Position numbers and translations under genes: made by a program | The notes under the pieces: model-generated | Databases searched by the model: none | The model's input: the letters and a program-made list of their open reading frames with translations, nothing else | What the model was told of the DNA's origin: nothing | NCBI RefSeq assembly: GCF_964020005.1 | Contig: NZ_OZ026474.1 | Coordinates: 682,001-746,000 of the forward strand | Length of the DNA: 64,000 bases | Reading direction: 5' to 3' | Source: Spiroplasma endosymbiont of Atherix ibis | GTDB lineage: Bacteria; Bacillota_I; Bacilli_A; Mycoplasmatales; Mycoplasmataceae | Part shown: positions 54,354 through 64,000 of the stretch, one piece after another | How the letters are laid out: the number at the start of each line of letters is the position of its first letter | Numbering within the stretch: the first letter of the stretch is position 1

Positions 54354-56639
54354 CTACAAATATTGATTATAATCTGGATTTTTTTTATTTTTAGAAACAT
54401 TTTTTTCTCAATATTTTATTAATAAATCCTTTCATTTATCAGATATTGCAATTCTATAATTAAATTGATTATATGATTTTTTACTACTTTTTCATCATTT
54501 ATTAATATTTTCAATATCTTGATCTATAGATTTTCCAAAAGTATTAACAGTACCTGCAAAAATATATTGAGTTTGAGAATAATTTCACAAAGTCTCAATT
54601 CCTTGTACAAAAACATTTTCTCTTATTGTAGAATTAATTCACTCTTTATAATCATTTGTTATTAAATTTATTTGTTTGTTTTTAAGTAGCTCATAAAATG
54701 CAATATCATCATCTGCTTTTGCAAAATTAGTATATAAATTAATACTTTTTTTTGAAAAATCCAAACTTACATTTTTAGTGTGAATTTCAAGCTCATCACT
54801 ATTTTTTGCTTTTTCAAATACTTCATGTAATTTATAATTTGAATATTTATTAATTAAAGCTGCTAAATGATAAATTCTTCATGACTCAGCAACTGCTTGA
54901 TCACTATTTTTTGAACCTAATTCCATAGCTTCTTTTAATTTTTCTAGCATTATTGCTTCTAAATTAGCTTGGTTTAGAATGCTAGATGTTGAATCAAAAC
55001 CAAATATATCTAATTCTAAACTTTCATTTGGCAATAGTGATTGATATTTATTTAAAACATTATAAGTTTCTATATTATAAGCTTTATTCATTAATCTTTG
55101 ACTTAAAAAAACATTTCTAAATCCTTTATCTGCAATATACTCATCTTCTGCTCTAGAATCATCAGGAGAATATCATTGTTTTTCACTTCCATCAACTGGA
55201 GTTACTTTTGATCAATAATGAACTTTAAATTTATATGAAGAATCATAGCCAAAATCTAAATAATCTGAGAATTTTACTAAAGCTAAATTTCCTTGTTCAT
55301 TAGTTTTATATAAATTAGCATTTAATCATCCTGTAAAAAAAGCATACTGTCCAGATTCTGGATTATCTTTTTCTCTTGAATCTTCTATGATAGCTCTAAA
55401 AGAATTAAAAAATTCATCTTTATTTACTGATACAAATTCATTATTTTCTGATTGTAATGTATCTATCATATTTGCAAATTTTTTTAATAATTGATTATCA
55501 ATTCATGAATTTTCTTGTGTTATTCTTTTAATATTTTGTTCTAATTTTAGTATCATAGATTTAATAATTAAATCAGCTTCTATTAATTGTTCTTTTATAA
55601 AAACTGGATTTCCATTGCTATCTATAAGATTTCTTCTGTCAATTGAATTTTTAAGCATAACAGCATAAATTTGATTTTTAACAATATTTTCTACTTGTGT
55701 ACTGCTCATTCCTTCACTTAAAAAAATAGGATTATCCAATAGATATTGATTTAAAATAGATTCAATTTCTTTTTGAGAATTTTGTAAAACCATATTTGCA
55801 AAATCTAAGTTAATTACAGTATTATTAATAAAATCAGTTGCACTTGGTGAATAATTAAAAAAGCCTGTAGGTAATTTTGAAGATTCTTTTGAAAGAAGCT
55901 TTTCAAGTTTAAATAAACTTGAAGAATTTGCATATCCTTGATAAATCATACCTTTATTTGGATTTTTTTCATCTAAGAATGAATCTTGTGAATTTGGAAT
56001 ATAAGATGTATCATCACCTAAATGAATTGCCTCTTCATTTGAATCTTTAGGTTGTACTTCTCCATCCTTGTTTGACTTAAGTTTTCTGTTTATATTAACT
56101 CTAGCATAAACTGGATCTTCTATTCCATTTCATCCCAACAATTCTTCATTTAAAAAAGTAACTGATAAAGATCAATTGCTATCTTTTTTAGTCATTCAAC
56201 CACTTACATTATTAAAAAGTGCTAAACTTGTATTTTCATCTTTTACTAAATCTTTTATTGCTCACTGTGATTGTCATGATAATTTATTTGCAATTCATTC
56301 ATATCCCGGTACTTTTGAAGAAATTTCATTTAAAAACTGATTAGACATTATATAAACACCTAAAGTTTTTTTAAGTACTGCTCCATTTGGACTTTTATTA
56401 ATTAGTTCTGTTAAACCAATTGCTTCTACTACTTTATCAATATTTTCATCAGTCATTAAAGAATTAATACGAACTCCATTTTTTACAAGCTGATCTTCTG
56501 TTAAATTGTATATTGATACTATTTTTTCTTGATCAGTATGACTAAGTGACATGTCAAGACCACCATTACAAGCAATAACAGTTGATGAAGAAACTATTGT
56601 TAAACTAAGCACACCTAAAAACGAACATAATTTTTTCAT
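54354..56639 (-). CDS. Large lipoprotein, unknown function
   Basis: 761 residues, uninterrupted, with many TGA-Trp codons. Signal peptide MKKLCSFLGVLSLTIVSSST ends at the lipobox VIACN. The mature part is Asn/Ser/Lys-rich with several aromatic clusters (WSLSVTFLNEELLGW, KFKVHYWSKVTPVDG) and no recognised domain. ATG 56639 follows AAAGGAATG. It lies 37 nt after a codirectional membrane-protein gene, so the two form a unit. Unlike the four IS-linked lipoproteins it is intact and not related to them in the visible motifs. Confidence 0.82.
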
Positions 56640-56676
56640 ATCTTAACATTCCTTTCAAATTTATTTTATTATACTA

Positions 56677-57411
56677 TTATTTTTTACTATTTGTTTTTTT
56701 ACTTTTTTTACTTTCTAATTTTTGAAGTTTTAATTCACGTTTTTTTTCTTTTTGTATCATTCTTCAGCGTTTAAATGATTCAATAAGTTTTTGAATTTGT
56801 TTTCCAATTCAACAAAGTCCCATTCAAATAATTCAAAATAAGATAATTGTTGCAAAAAGACAACCTATTGCATAATATACAATTGCACTTGCTCCTGCAA
56901 TTCTTTCTGCAAAATTATTACTAAAAGCTCCTGGAACTGCTTTGTATGTTTGATGTGGAAGTATTCCTCCCCCATTAATATAAGTTAAAAGTCCTGGAAT
57001 TATTAAAAATAAAATTGCTATTCCTGAAAAGTGAATAAAAGTTGTTCAATATAAATATTTATCTTTTGGTACATTAATAAATTTATCACTTAATTTTTCT
57101 TGAATAAATCAATTTGCAAATGTGAAATACAATATTGGAATAATTGGAATAATTGGAAGGCAACCAATAACTGTTGCTGCAAAAATGAAACCTTGTGCTG
57201 AATTTGGCTCTATTCGAGATTCTCAAAATAAAAAATATAGTCCTTTAATTCAATAGTAAAATCCACCATTTTTATGGGGCACTGCATAAGAAAGACTTAA
57301 CATAATTATTTGAAAAATAAATAAACTCACAATTATAAATATCATTCAAAAAATTTTATACAATCTTTTATATGGTTTTAATTTTATTAAGAAATTACTA
57401 AATTTTTTCAT
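56677..57411 (-). CDS. Membrane protein paired with the large lipoprotein
   Basis: 244 residues. Four or five hydrophobic segments (about 19-42, 76-97, 122-142, 170-195), the loop ILPHQTYKAVPGAFSNNF between the last two, and a strongly basic C-terminal tail (KKEKKRELKLQKLESKKSKK). Several TGA-Trp codons. ATG 57411, divergent from ispH with 118 nt between starts. No family recognised; it may assist the downstream lipoprotein. Confidence 0.72.
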
Positions 57412-57529
57412 ATTTTTGCTCCATAATAATATTTTAAAGGAAAATATTGTTTATAAATTAAGAAAAAGTAAAAAAGATAATATTTATTTACTAATTTTAA
57501 ATAGTAGAATAAATAGTGTGAGGTGCTTT

Positions 57530-58414
57530 ATGAATGTTTTAAAAGTAACTCCAAGAGGTTTTTGTCTTGGAGTAGTAAAATCAATAAAAATGGCAAAAGA
57601 TGCAATTAAAATGTATCCTGAAAAGAAAATTTACATGATAGGTCTTTTAGTCCACAATAAAATAATTGTAAAAGAATTAGAAGAGCTTGGAATAATTGCT
57701 ATTGATGATTGAAAAAAATCACGTTTAGATATAATAAAAACAATTCCTAAAGGAAGTGTTGTTATTTTTTCAGCTCACGGAACAGATCCTAAAGTTATCA
57801 ACTTAGCTCAAAAATTAGAATTAATAATTGTAGATACAAAATGTGAATGAGTTTTGGAAACAGAAGAAGTTATTCAAAAATATCTAAATTTACAATATGA
57901 TATTGTTTTTATTGGAAAACACTATCATCCAGAAACAATTGCTTTAACTAGTTTAGATGAGCAAAAAATTCACTTAGTAACTAATTTAGAAGAAGTAGAA
58001 AATTTAAATATTGTAAATACAAATATTTTTATAACAAATCAAACAACTCTTTCAATAATTGATATAGATTTAATATACAAAAAAGTAAAAGAAAAATATC
58101 CTAATGTAGTTTATAAAAATGATATCTGTGAAGCAACTCTTGTAAGACAACAAGCTGTATTAGATTTGAATCCCAAAGAAGTTGATTTATTGTATGTAGT
58201 TGGAGATGAAAGAAGTAATAATACTTTAAAATTAGTTGAATTAGCTGAAAATAAAGGTATTAAAACTATTAGAATAAATAGAAAAGAAGAAATAAATTTA
58301 GATGACTTAAAAAATATAAATAAGGTAGCTGTTACTGCTGGAGCATCTACTTCAAGTGTTATTCAAAACCAGTTCATTAAATATTTAGAAGAATTAAAAA
58401 ATGAAATCAATTAA
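57530..58414 (+). CDS. ispH: 4-hydroxy-3-methylbut-2-enyl diphosphate reductase
   Basis: 294 residues. ATG 57530 follows GAGGTG; an upstream in-frame ATG near 57416 lacks such a site. Last step of the MEP pathway, making IPP and DMAPP with a [4Fe-4S] cluster. Cluster Cys are in PRGFCLGV, TKCEWV and NDICEATLVRQ; HPET follows GKHYH and SAHG is the substrate-binding loop. The second motif is unusual: DTKCEW where most enzymes have DATCP. Other MEP genes are not in the window. Only intact plus-strand housekeeping gene here. Confidence 0.95.
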
Positions 58415-58429
58415 ATAATTTCATTTTTT
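58396..58429 (+). terminator. Terminator overlapping the ispH stop
   Basis: AAAAAATGAAAT, 10-nt loop, ATTTCATTTTTT: 12-bp stem ending in T6. It includes the last codons of ispH. Confidence 0.75.
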
Positions 58430-58604
58430 AATTCTTCTTTTACTTTAATTACGGTATCTAATTTAGTTTCTTATTTTATTCTACTATATTCATATTTAGC
58501 AATTAAAAATAAAATATCACAAAAAAATAGCTGCTAAAAAAGAAATAATTATACTAAATATTAAAACAATTTTCTTTTTTTAAATAATATTTTACCAGAT
58601 ATTT
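58430..58604 (-). pseudogene. Possible remnant of a one-helix membrane protein
   Basis: On the minus strand KKKIVLIFSIIISFLAAIFLW reads as a membrane helix, then the frame breaks and continues in another frame as ETKLDTVIKVKEEL. It follows nif3 in the same direction. Short and damaged; weak call. Confidence 0.3.
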
Positions 58605-59399
58605 TTAATAAATTATAAATGTATTTTTAATATCAAATGCACTAATTTTAACTTCATTTCCAAATGTTTTTAATAATTTGCTTCTTAAATCATCAATAAA
58701 ATGATTTTCCATATAATGACCAAGAGTTAACATATCCATATTATTTTGATCAGCATAAAGTCACTCATTTCATTTTGCCTCTCCTGTTACAAAAAAAGTA
58801 TTTTGTAACTTTAATTCCATCATAGTTGATGCTCCACTACCAGAAGTTAAATAAATTTTATCAATTTCTTTTTCTAAATTAAAGTTTCTTGTTAATAGTG
58901 CTTGTTGTTTGCCAAATATAAACTTTAATTTTTCAATTGTTTCTTTTAAAGTAAATGATCTTAATAATTTAATTTTGTAACCTTCATTAAATAGACCAAC
59001 TTTATCTACACTTTTAACATTTAATTGTGTTTCAATTAAATCAACAATATTTTGTTTATCACTATTATCATAATTTGTATGTATTGAAAAAATTTGAATT
59101 TCGTTTTTTATACACATATCATAAATTTCTTTTTTTGCTAAATTTTTCATTTCAACTTCAAAATCCATAAACAAAAATGGATGTCTACTTATAATAAAAT
59201 TTGATTTTTTTTCAATTGCATATTTAACAACTTCTTTTGTAACATCAAGACAAATAACTATATGTTCTATTTCATCTTGACTTTCCAAGTTGTAAACTTC
59301 TTCTAATTGAAAACCAACTTTATCTCATTCAGCTGCACTTTTTTGTGGAAACATATCATTTAAATAATTAGTTAAAGCATTTGCTTTGATTTTATTCAT
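58605..59399 (-). CDS. Nif3/DUF34-family protein
   Basis: 264 residues. Nif3 features: AAEWDKVGFQL near the N terminus (usual WDN-GL pattern), ICLDVTKEVV, ISRHPFLF and SIHTNYDN (metal-binding His), and C-terminal VTGEAKWNEWLYA and LTLGHYMEN with further metal ligands. A conserved dinuclear-metal family whose role is uncertain; annotated elsewhere as GTP cyclohydrolase I type 2-like. Its start overlaps the trmK end by 8 nt, the usual Firmicute neighbour. TGA-Trp codons present. Intact. Confidence 0.9.
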
Positions 59400-60087
59400 T
59401 TATTAAAGTTCTCCTTTTTAAAAGTTTACTAATTTCTTTTTTTCGCTTTAAAGTAACTTTATATTTTTTATCTTTTTTAGGAATTTGTTGTAATAGTTTA
59501 AAAAGTTTTTGTTCTTCTTCTAATCATTTTTGTAGAAATACTTTATTTTTTTTATCTTTAATTAATAATGGACCAAATAAAATATCCTTTTTATTTTTTA
59601 TTTTAGTTCCTGCAAATTTATTTATTTTAATAATTTCATAAATAATTTTATTATCTTCAACAATTAATTCTTTTTCTACAAAATACTTTTTGTCTTTAGT
59701 TCATTTTCTAATTGGTTCTAAATTTGTATTTGAAGCAATAATATAAGAATAAATATTCTCATTATCTTTTTTAAGAATATCCAAAATAGAAGCTGAACCC
59801 ATTCCTGCTATAATACAAGAATCTAATTTTATTTTATTTAATATTGTTCATTCAATACCATCTGCAAGTATTGTTTCAACTTTATCAGCAACACCAAAAG
59901 AAGTTAAATTATTTTTTGCTACTTTAAGTGGGCCTAATGCTACATCAGTTGCATATATTTTCTTTGCTTTGCCATCTTTGGCCAAATAAATAGAAAGATA
60001 TGCATGATCAGTTCCAATATCTGCAACTACTTCACCTTCTGTTATTAAACTAGCAAGTGAAAATAATCGTGGAGTAAGAAAACTCAA
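59392..60087 (-). CDS. trmK: tRNA (adenine(22)-N1)-methyltransferase
   Basis: 231 residues. TTG start at 60087 follows AAAGGA at the rpoD stop. SAM-binding motif VVADIGTDHAYLSIYL, then ATDVALGPLKVA and the GMGSASILDIL motif IV region (usually GMGG). C-terminal coiled coil rich in Lys/Glu. Methylates A22 of tRNA. Gene order rpoD-trmK-nif3 is the conserved Firmicute one. Intact. Confidence 0.93.
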
Positions 60088-60088
60088 T

Positions 60089-61483
60089 TTATCCTTTAAA
60101 GAAATCTTTTAAAGCTTTTGCTTTAGGATTTGATGCAGATGGTTTAAATTTTCTAATTGTTTTTGCTTCAATTTGTCTAATTCTTTCTCTTGTAACTTTT
60201 AATTCTTTACCTACTTCTTCTAAAGTTTTTGGAGAATCATATTTTGCAAGATGAAATTGAATAACAGGATTGTTGTATTTTTGAATTTTTTCAATTGATG
60301 TGTCATAGTGAATATCTAAATCTGCAATTACTTGTTTTAATTGTTCACAGTTTTCATCTTCACAATCTTCTGCAAGTCTAACTAAAGTTCTTAGTTTAGT
60401 TGGCAATATGCCAAATCTCATTCTTACAACTTTTTCTTCTCTTGGAGCTAAAATATCATTAAATACTTGATCAATAACTTCTCTTAAAGCTTCTTTTTCT
60501 GCGTACTCATCTGGAGAAGAAATATCTTTATCTTCAACAAAATCTCCAAAATGTGTATCATCTTCATCACCAAATGGTTTTTCCAAACTAACTGGTTCAA
60601 TAGATAATTTCTTAATTTCAATAACTTTTTGTGAAGTGATTCCTTTTCCAAAAGTTTTTGCAATTTCTTTTGATGTAGGTTCTCTTCCTAATTCCTGAGT
60701 AAGTTGTCTTTCGATTCTTGTAAGTTTATTGATAGTTTCAACCATATGAACTGGAATACGAATTGTTCTTGCTTGATCGGCAATAGCTCTAGTTATAGCT
60801 TGACGAATTCATCATGTTGCATAAGTTGAAAATTTAAATCCCTTTTTATAGTCGAATTTATCAACAGCTTTCATTAAACCAATATTTCCTTCTTCAATTA
60901 AATCAGCAAAATCTAAACCTCTATTTAAATGTTTTCTAGCAACTGAAATAACAAGTTTTAAATTAGAAGTAATTAATTTATCTCTTCCTTCTTTTGCTAT
61001 TTCTGGATCTAAATCTTCTAGCATTTTTGCATATTCAACTTCTTCATCTTTAGTTAAAATTTTTGAAGAACCTATTTGATTAAAATATGATTTAATAATA
61101 TCTTGAATTTTAGTTTCATTACTAATTCCACCCACTCTATATTTAACAGGTGTATTATTTTCATTTGCTTTTTTTAGATCTTTTCTTTCTTTATCTCTTT
61201 TTCTAAATTCTCCTTCAAGTTCATCAGCATCATCATCTATTTCTTCATCTATCTCATCTTCATCATCATCTTCATCGATAAAATCATCTGTAAAAACTAC
61301 ATCTCTTTTAGCAAGTTCATCAAAAAGTAAACTTACTTCATCTTCATCAATATCTTGAAATTTTTTAAAAATAACTTCTTGAATTTCTTCTTGAGCTATT
61401 TCATTGTCATTTTTATCTAAATAATTTCAAAGATATTCTTTAAAATCTTCTATTGTTTCAAATTTTTTTAAATTTAGTGCCAT
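60089..61483 (-). CDS. rpoD: Primary sigma factor RpoD (SigA)
   Basis: 464 residues. Acidic N-terminal region 1.1 (Asp/Glu-rich, [12 protein letters not shown]), region 2 ([47 protein letters not shown]), region 3 ([13 protein letters not shown]) and region 4 ([22 protein letters not shown]). Between MRFGI and PKTLEEVG lies an insertion of about 55 residues with a CEDENC motif that most sigma-70 factors lack. The TGA-Trp pair WWIRQA joins two pieces. ATG 61483 overlaps the dnaG stop (TAATG). Intact. Confidence 0.97.
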
Positions 61484-63435
61484 TATATTTTTCTCCTTTT
61501 TTCATAAATTTTGTTTCTATCTTTTAATAACTGCTCTATATGTTCTGCAAATTGAATTTTAAGTTCTGGATCTTTTGTTAAATTTATTTTTTCATTATAA
61601 GTTTTTATTTCATCTTCAATATTGTAAAGTTCTATTGCATCAAAACAATCCTCTACACCTTTTTTTGATAAAGTTTTTTGCATTGAAGAAAAATGCCTAT
61701 TTTTAATTTCATATATATATTCACAATATTTAGGGCCAAATTCTTTTAAGTCATTTGCTATTTGTTCTCAATTATGACCAAAATACTTATTTTCTTTATA
61801 ATGATTAATTATAAATTTTAGTATTTTTTTGACCCCTACAGATTCAATAATATTAATTTTTTTTAATAATTCTTCTTTTAAAGAATCATTTTCCAATAAA
61901 TTTCAAATTAAAGCTGCTTCAGCAAAATTTTTTGAACTTTTACTATTAATATTTTTATATTTAGTTTCTTCAATTTTTTCTTTTTTAATTGTATCATATG
62001 CATACTCTGGAATTTCAAAGTTAGAAGTTTCTTCTTCAACATAACTGTTCATCATTCTATTTATATAATCTTCATTATTAATAAAATTATTTTTATAATG
62101 TTCATTTAAATTAGGTTTATCTAATTTAAATGATGAAGGTTTTATTTTTTCTTTTTCTTGATTAAAAATATTTCTAATTATATTTTTTTCAAGTTTAGTG
62201 ATTTCAGATAAATTTAGTATTGTAGAATCTATTATACTTTCGTTGGATTCAAATTTTAAAATTGAAACAACTTTATCAATGAATTCACTAACTTTAATTG
62301 AATTTTTTGTATCAAGATCTTTTGAAAAATATCTTGTTGCAAAATTTGCTGGATGAATAGAATTTTCAATCATTTGATTGATTAAATTCTTTTCTCCTAA
62401 TTTAACAAGTTCATCAGGATCCTTTCCTGTATTGTTTTCAATTACAGTTACATCTATTTTTTTTTCAAGTAGAAATTGAGATATTTTTAAAGCAGCATTA
62501 ACTCCTGCTTTATCTCCATCCAAGAATAATTTGTATCGCTTAGCAACTCTTGAAAAAAGTCTTATATGATAATCACTTAAACTTGTTCCCATAATAGCTA
62601 CAGTATTTTTTATATCAATAGATTCCAAACTTATTACGTCCATAAAACCTTCTAAAATAATAATTTCATTTTTTATTCTAGCTTCTTTTTTTGCACAATC
62701 AAAATTATAAGCTAATTGTGATTTTTTAAAAATTAAGTTTTCACTACTATTTTTATATTTTGGACTTTCATTTGAATCGATCACTCTTCCAGAAAATCCA
62801 ATTATATTTCCATCTTCATCTGTAATTGGAAATATTAATCTATTTTCAAAAGCACAATTATAATCAATTCCATTTTTATAAACTACTCCTGATTCAAAGA
62901 TATTTTCTTGAGAAAAATCAAGTTTAATTAAATAATCATAAATTTTTACTTTATTAGGACAAAAACCAATTTTAAATTTCTTAATTTCTGCATTAGTTAT
63001 TTTTCTTTCTTTTAAGTAATTTCTTGCTTTAGCTGATAAAGAAGAAATTAATAAACCATTAAAAAATTCTGATGCTGCTTTATTAATATCAAATAAAATA
63101 CTTTCTTTTGAATTATATTTAGGCTTATCATCAAAATCCTTTAAACCTTCAATTTTAATTTTGAAATCTTTTGCAATTAATGATAATGCTTTAAAAAATG
63201 TTATATTGTTAAATTCTTGAACAAATGTAATAAGATTTCCACCTGTTCCACAGACAAAACATTTAAATATTTTTTTATCTGGAGATACATTTAGTGAAGG
63301 ATCTGAATCATCATGGAAAGGACAAATAGAAACATAATTTCTTCCTTTCTTTTGAAGATCAATATATTTGCCAATAACATCAACAATATTGGCTTTATTT
63401 AAAACTAAATCAATTTGCTGTTGTGAGATTGACAA
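61483..63435 (-). CDS. dnaG: DNA primase
   Basis: 650 residues. N-terminal CHC2-type zinc finger (CPFHDDSDPS...FKCFVCG), primase core (GFCPNKVKIYDYL, FSGRVID), TOPRIM motifs (ILEGFMDVI, LFLDGDKAG), and a C-terminal helicase-binding region. TTG start at 63435 with a strong AAGGAGGG site 8 nt upstream. Two TGA-Trp codons near the C terminus. Makes primers at the replication fork. Classic macromolecular-synthesis order glyS-dnaG-rpoD. Intact. Confidence 0.97.
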
Positions 63436-63450
63436 ATTATCCCTCCTTAC

Positions 63451-64000
63451 TTAAATTAATTTTTCTACCAAATATTTTTTAATTTTTGTAATTTCAATTC
63501 TCTCTTGACTCATTGTATCTCTATTTCTTATAGTTACACAATTATCTGTTAGTGTGTCAAAATCAATTGTTATACAAAATGGAGTACCTATTGCATCTTG
63601 TCGTCTATAACGTTTTCCAATATTACCTGTTTCATCAAAAGTTGCATCAAAATCAACTAAAAGTTCTTTATAAAGTTGATTAGCTTTTTCATTTTGTTGT
63701 TTTTGTAAAGGCATAATTGCAACTAAATAAGGAGCAAGTTTATAAGGTAATTTCATTACAATTCTTTCTCCATTTTCAATTTTTTCCTCAACATAACTTT
63801 GACAAAAAATTGCTAATAATAATCTTTCAAGTCCAACACTTGGTTCAATAACATTGGCTAAATATTTTTTATTTGTTTCTGGATCTAAGTAAGTTAAATC
63901 TTGACCAGAATACTTTTGATGCTGATTTAAATCAAAATCACTTCTATGAGCTATACCTCATAATTCTCCTCTTCCAAATGGAAAATCAAATTCAATATCT
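63451..64000 (-). CDS. glyS: Glycyl-tRNA synthetase, C-terminal part (cut by window edge)
   Basis: The last 182 codons of the class II alpha2-type enzyme. Visible: FDFPFGRGELWGIAHRSDFDL (motif region near the active site), NVIEPSVGLERLLLAI with class II motif 3 (GLERLLLA), and the anticodon-binding domain (LPYKLAPYLVAIMPL, QDAIGTPFCITID). One TGA-Trp (ELWGIA). Ends 15 nt upstream of dnaG. The start lies beyond 64000. Confidence 0.96.

Noticed and set aside
1-64000. CRISPR array, tRNA or rRNA genes
   Set aside because: No regularly spaced repeats, no cas genes, and no tRNA cloverleaf or rRNA sequence were seen; repeated segments are all IS or lipoprotein paralogues.

Overview
This window comes from an AT-rich mollicute of the Spiroplasma/Mesoplasma/Entomoplasma group. 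Almost every long gene reads through in-frame TGA codons where tryptophan is expected, so UGA = Trp (code 4). A spiralin-like lipoprotein, many MKKLL-type lipoproteins with a lipobox Cys, an MreB-like fragment and ispH favour Spiroplasma. I see no rRNA, tRNA or CRISPR array.

Layout. 1-847 is the end of an IS3-family element. 1012-7862 (minus) carries deoC, an oxidoreductase, a membrane protein, nagA, a multi-pass membrane protein and recD2. 8513-11730 is a decayed lipoprotein gene next to a full IS copy. 11765-14156 is a MarR regulator, a 28-bp palindromic operator and a broken ABC exporter. 14125-21361 holds lipoproteins and a 1370-residue FtsX-like permease. 21860-23899 is a second decayed lipoprotein followed by a perfect 79-bp-arm palindrome made of two IS left ends. 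23941-28100 holds a broken AEC permease, engB, two small PH-like membrane proteins and a quinone reductase. 28246-31390 is a third lipoprotein-IS module. 31534-41542 is a defence island: a Sau3AI-like nuclease, a spiralin-like lipoprotein, a SemiSWEET, a GmrSD-like protein, a cytosine methyltransferase and a PLD-helicase. 41671-47358 contains a PTS transporter, phosphatase, MreB-like protein, RpiR regulator and methyltransferase, several of them broken. 47868-50667 is the fourth lipoprotein-IS module. 50736-53907 holds a Cys-rich microprotein, mtn, nadD-HD, a Cof phosphatase and a zinc-ribbon remnant. 54037-54276 is a candidate structured ncRNA between two strong hairpins. The window ends with a lipoprotein/membrane pair, ispH, nif3, trmK, rpoD, dnaG and the end of glyS.

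Three themes stand out. First, four paralogous lipoprotein genes each sit back to back with an IS left end, and each has a promoter-like arrangement whose -35/-10 spacer is an A/T homopolymer, as in phase-variable mycoplasma surface genes. Second, the accessory genes are decaying: more than a dozen carry in-frame TAA/TAG codons or frameshifts, while housekeeping genes are intact. Where a paralogue gives the ancestral codon, the single-base nonsense changes are GAA/GAG to TAA/TAG, and IS copy differences are rich in G>T/C>A, suggesting a G:C-to-T:A mutational bias. Third, several compact items look undescribed: the ncRNA, the 33-residue eight-cysteine peptide, and the helicase-methyltransferase-GmrSD operon.

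Gene calls are by eye from sequence; no database search was run.
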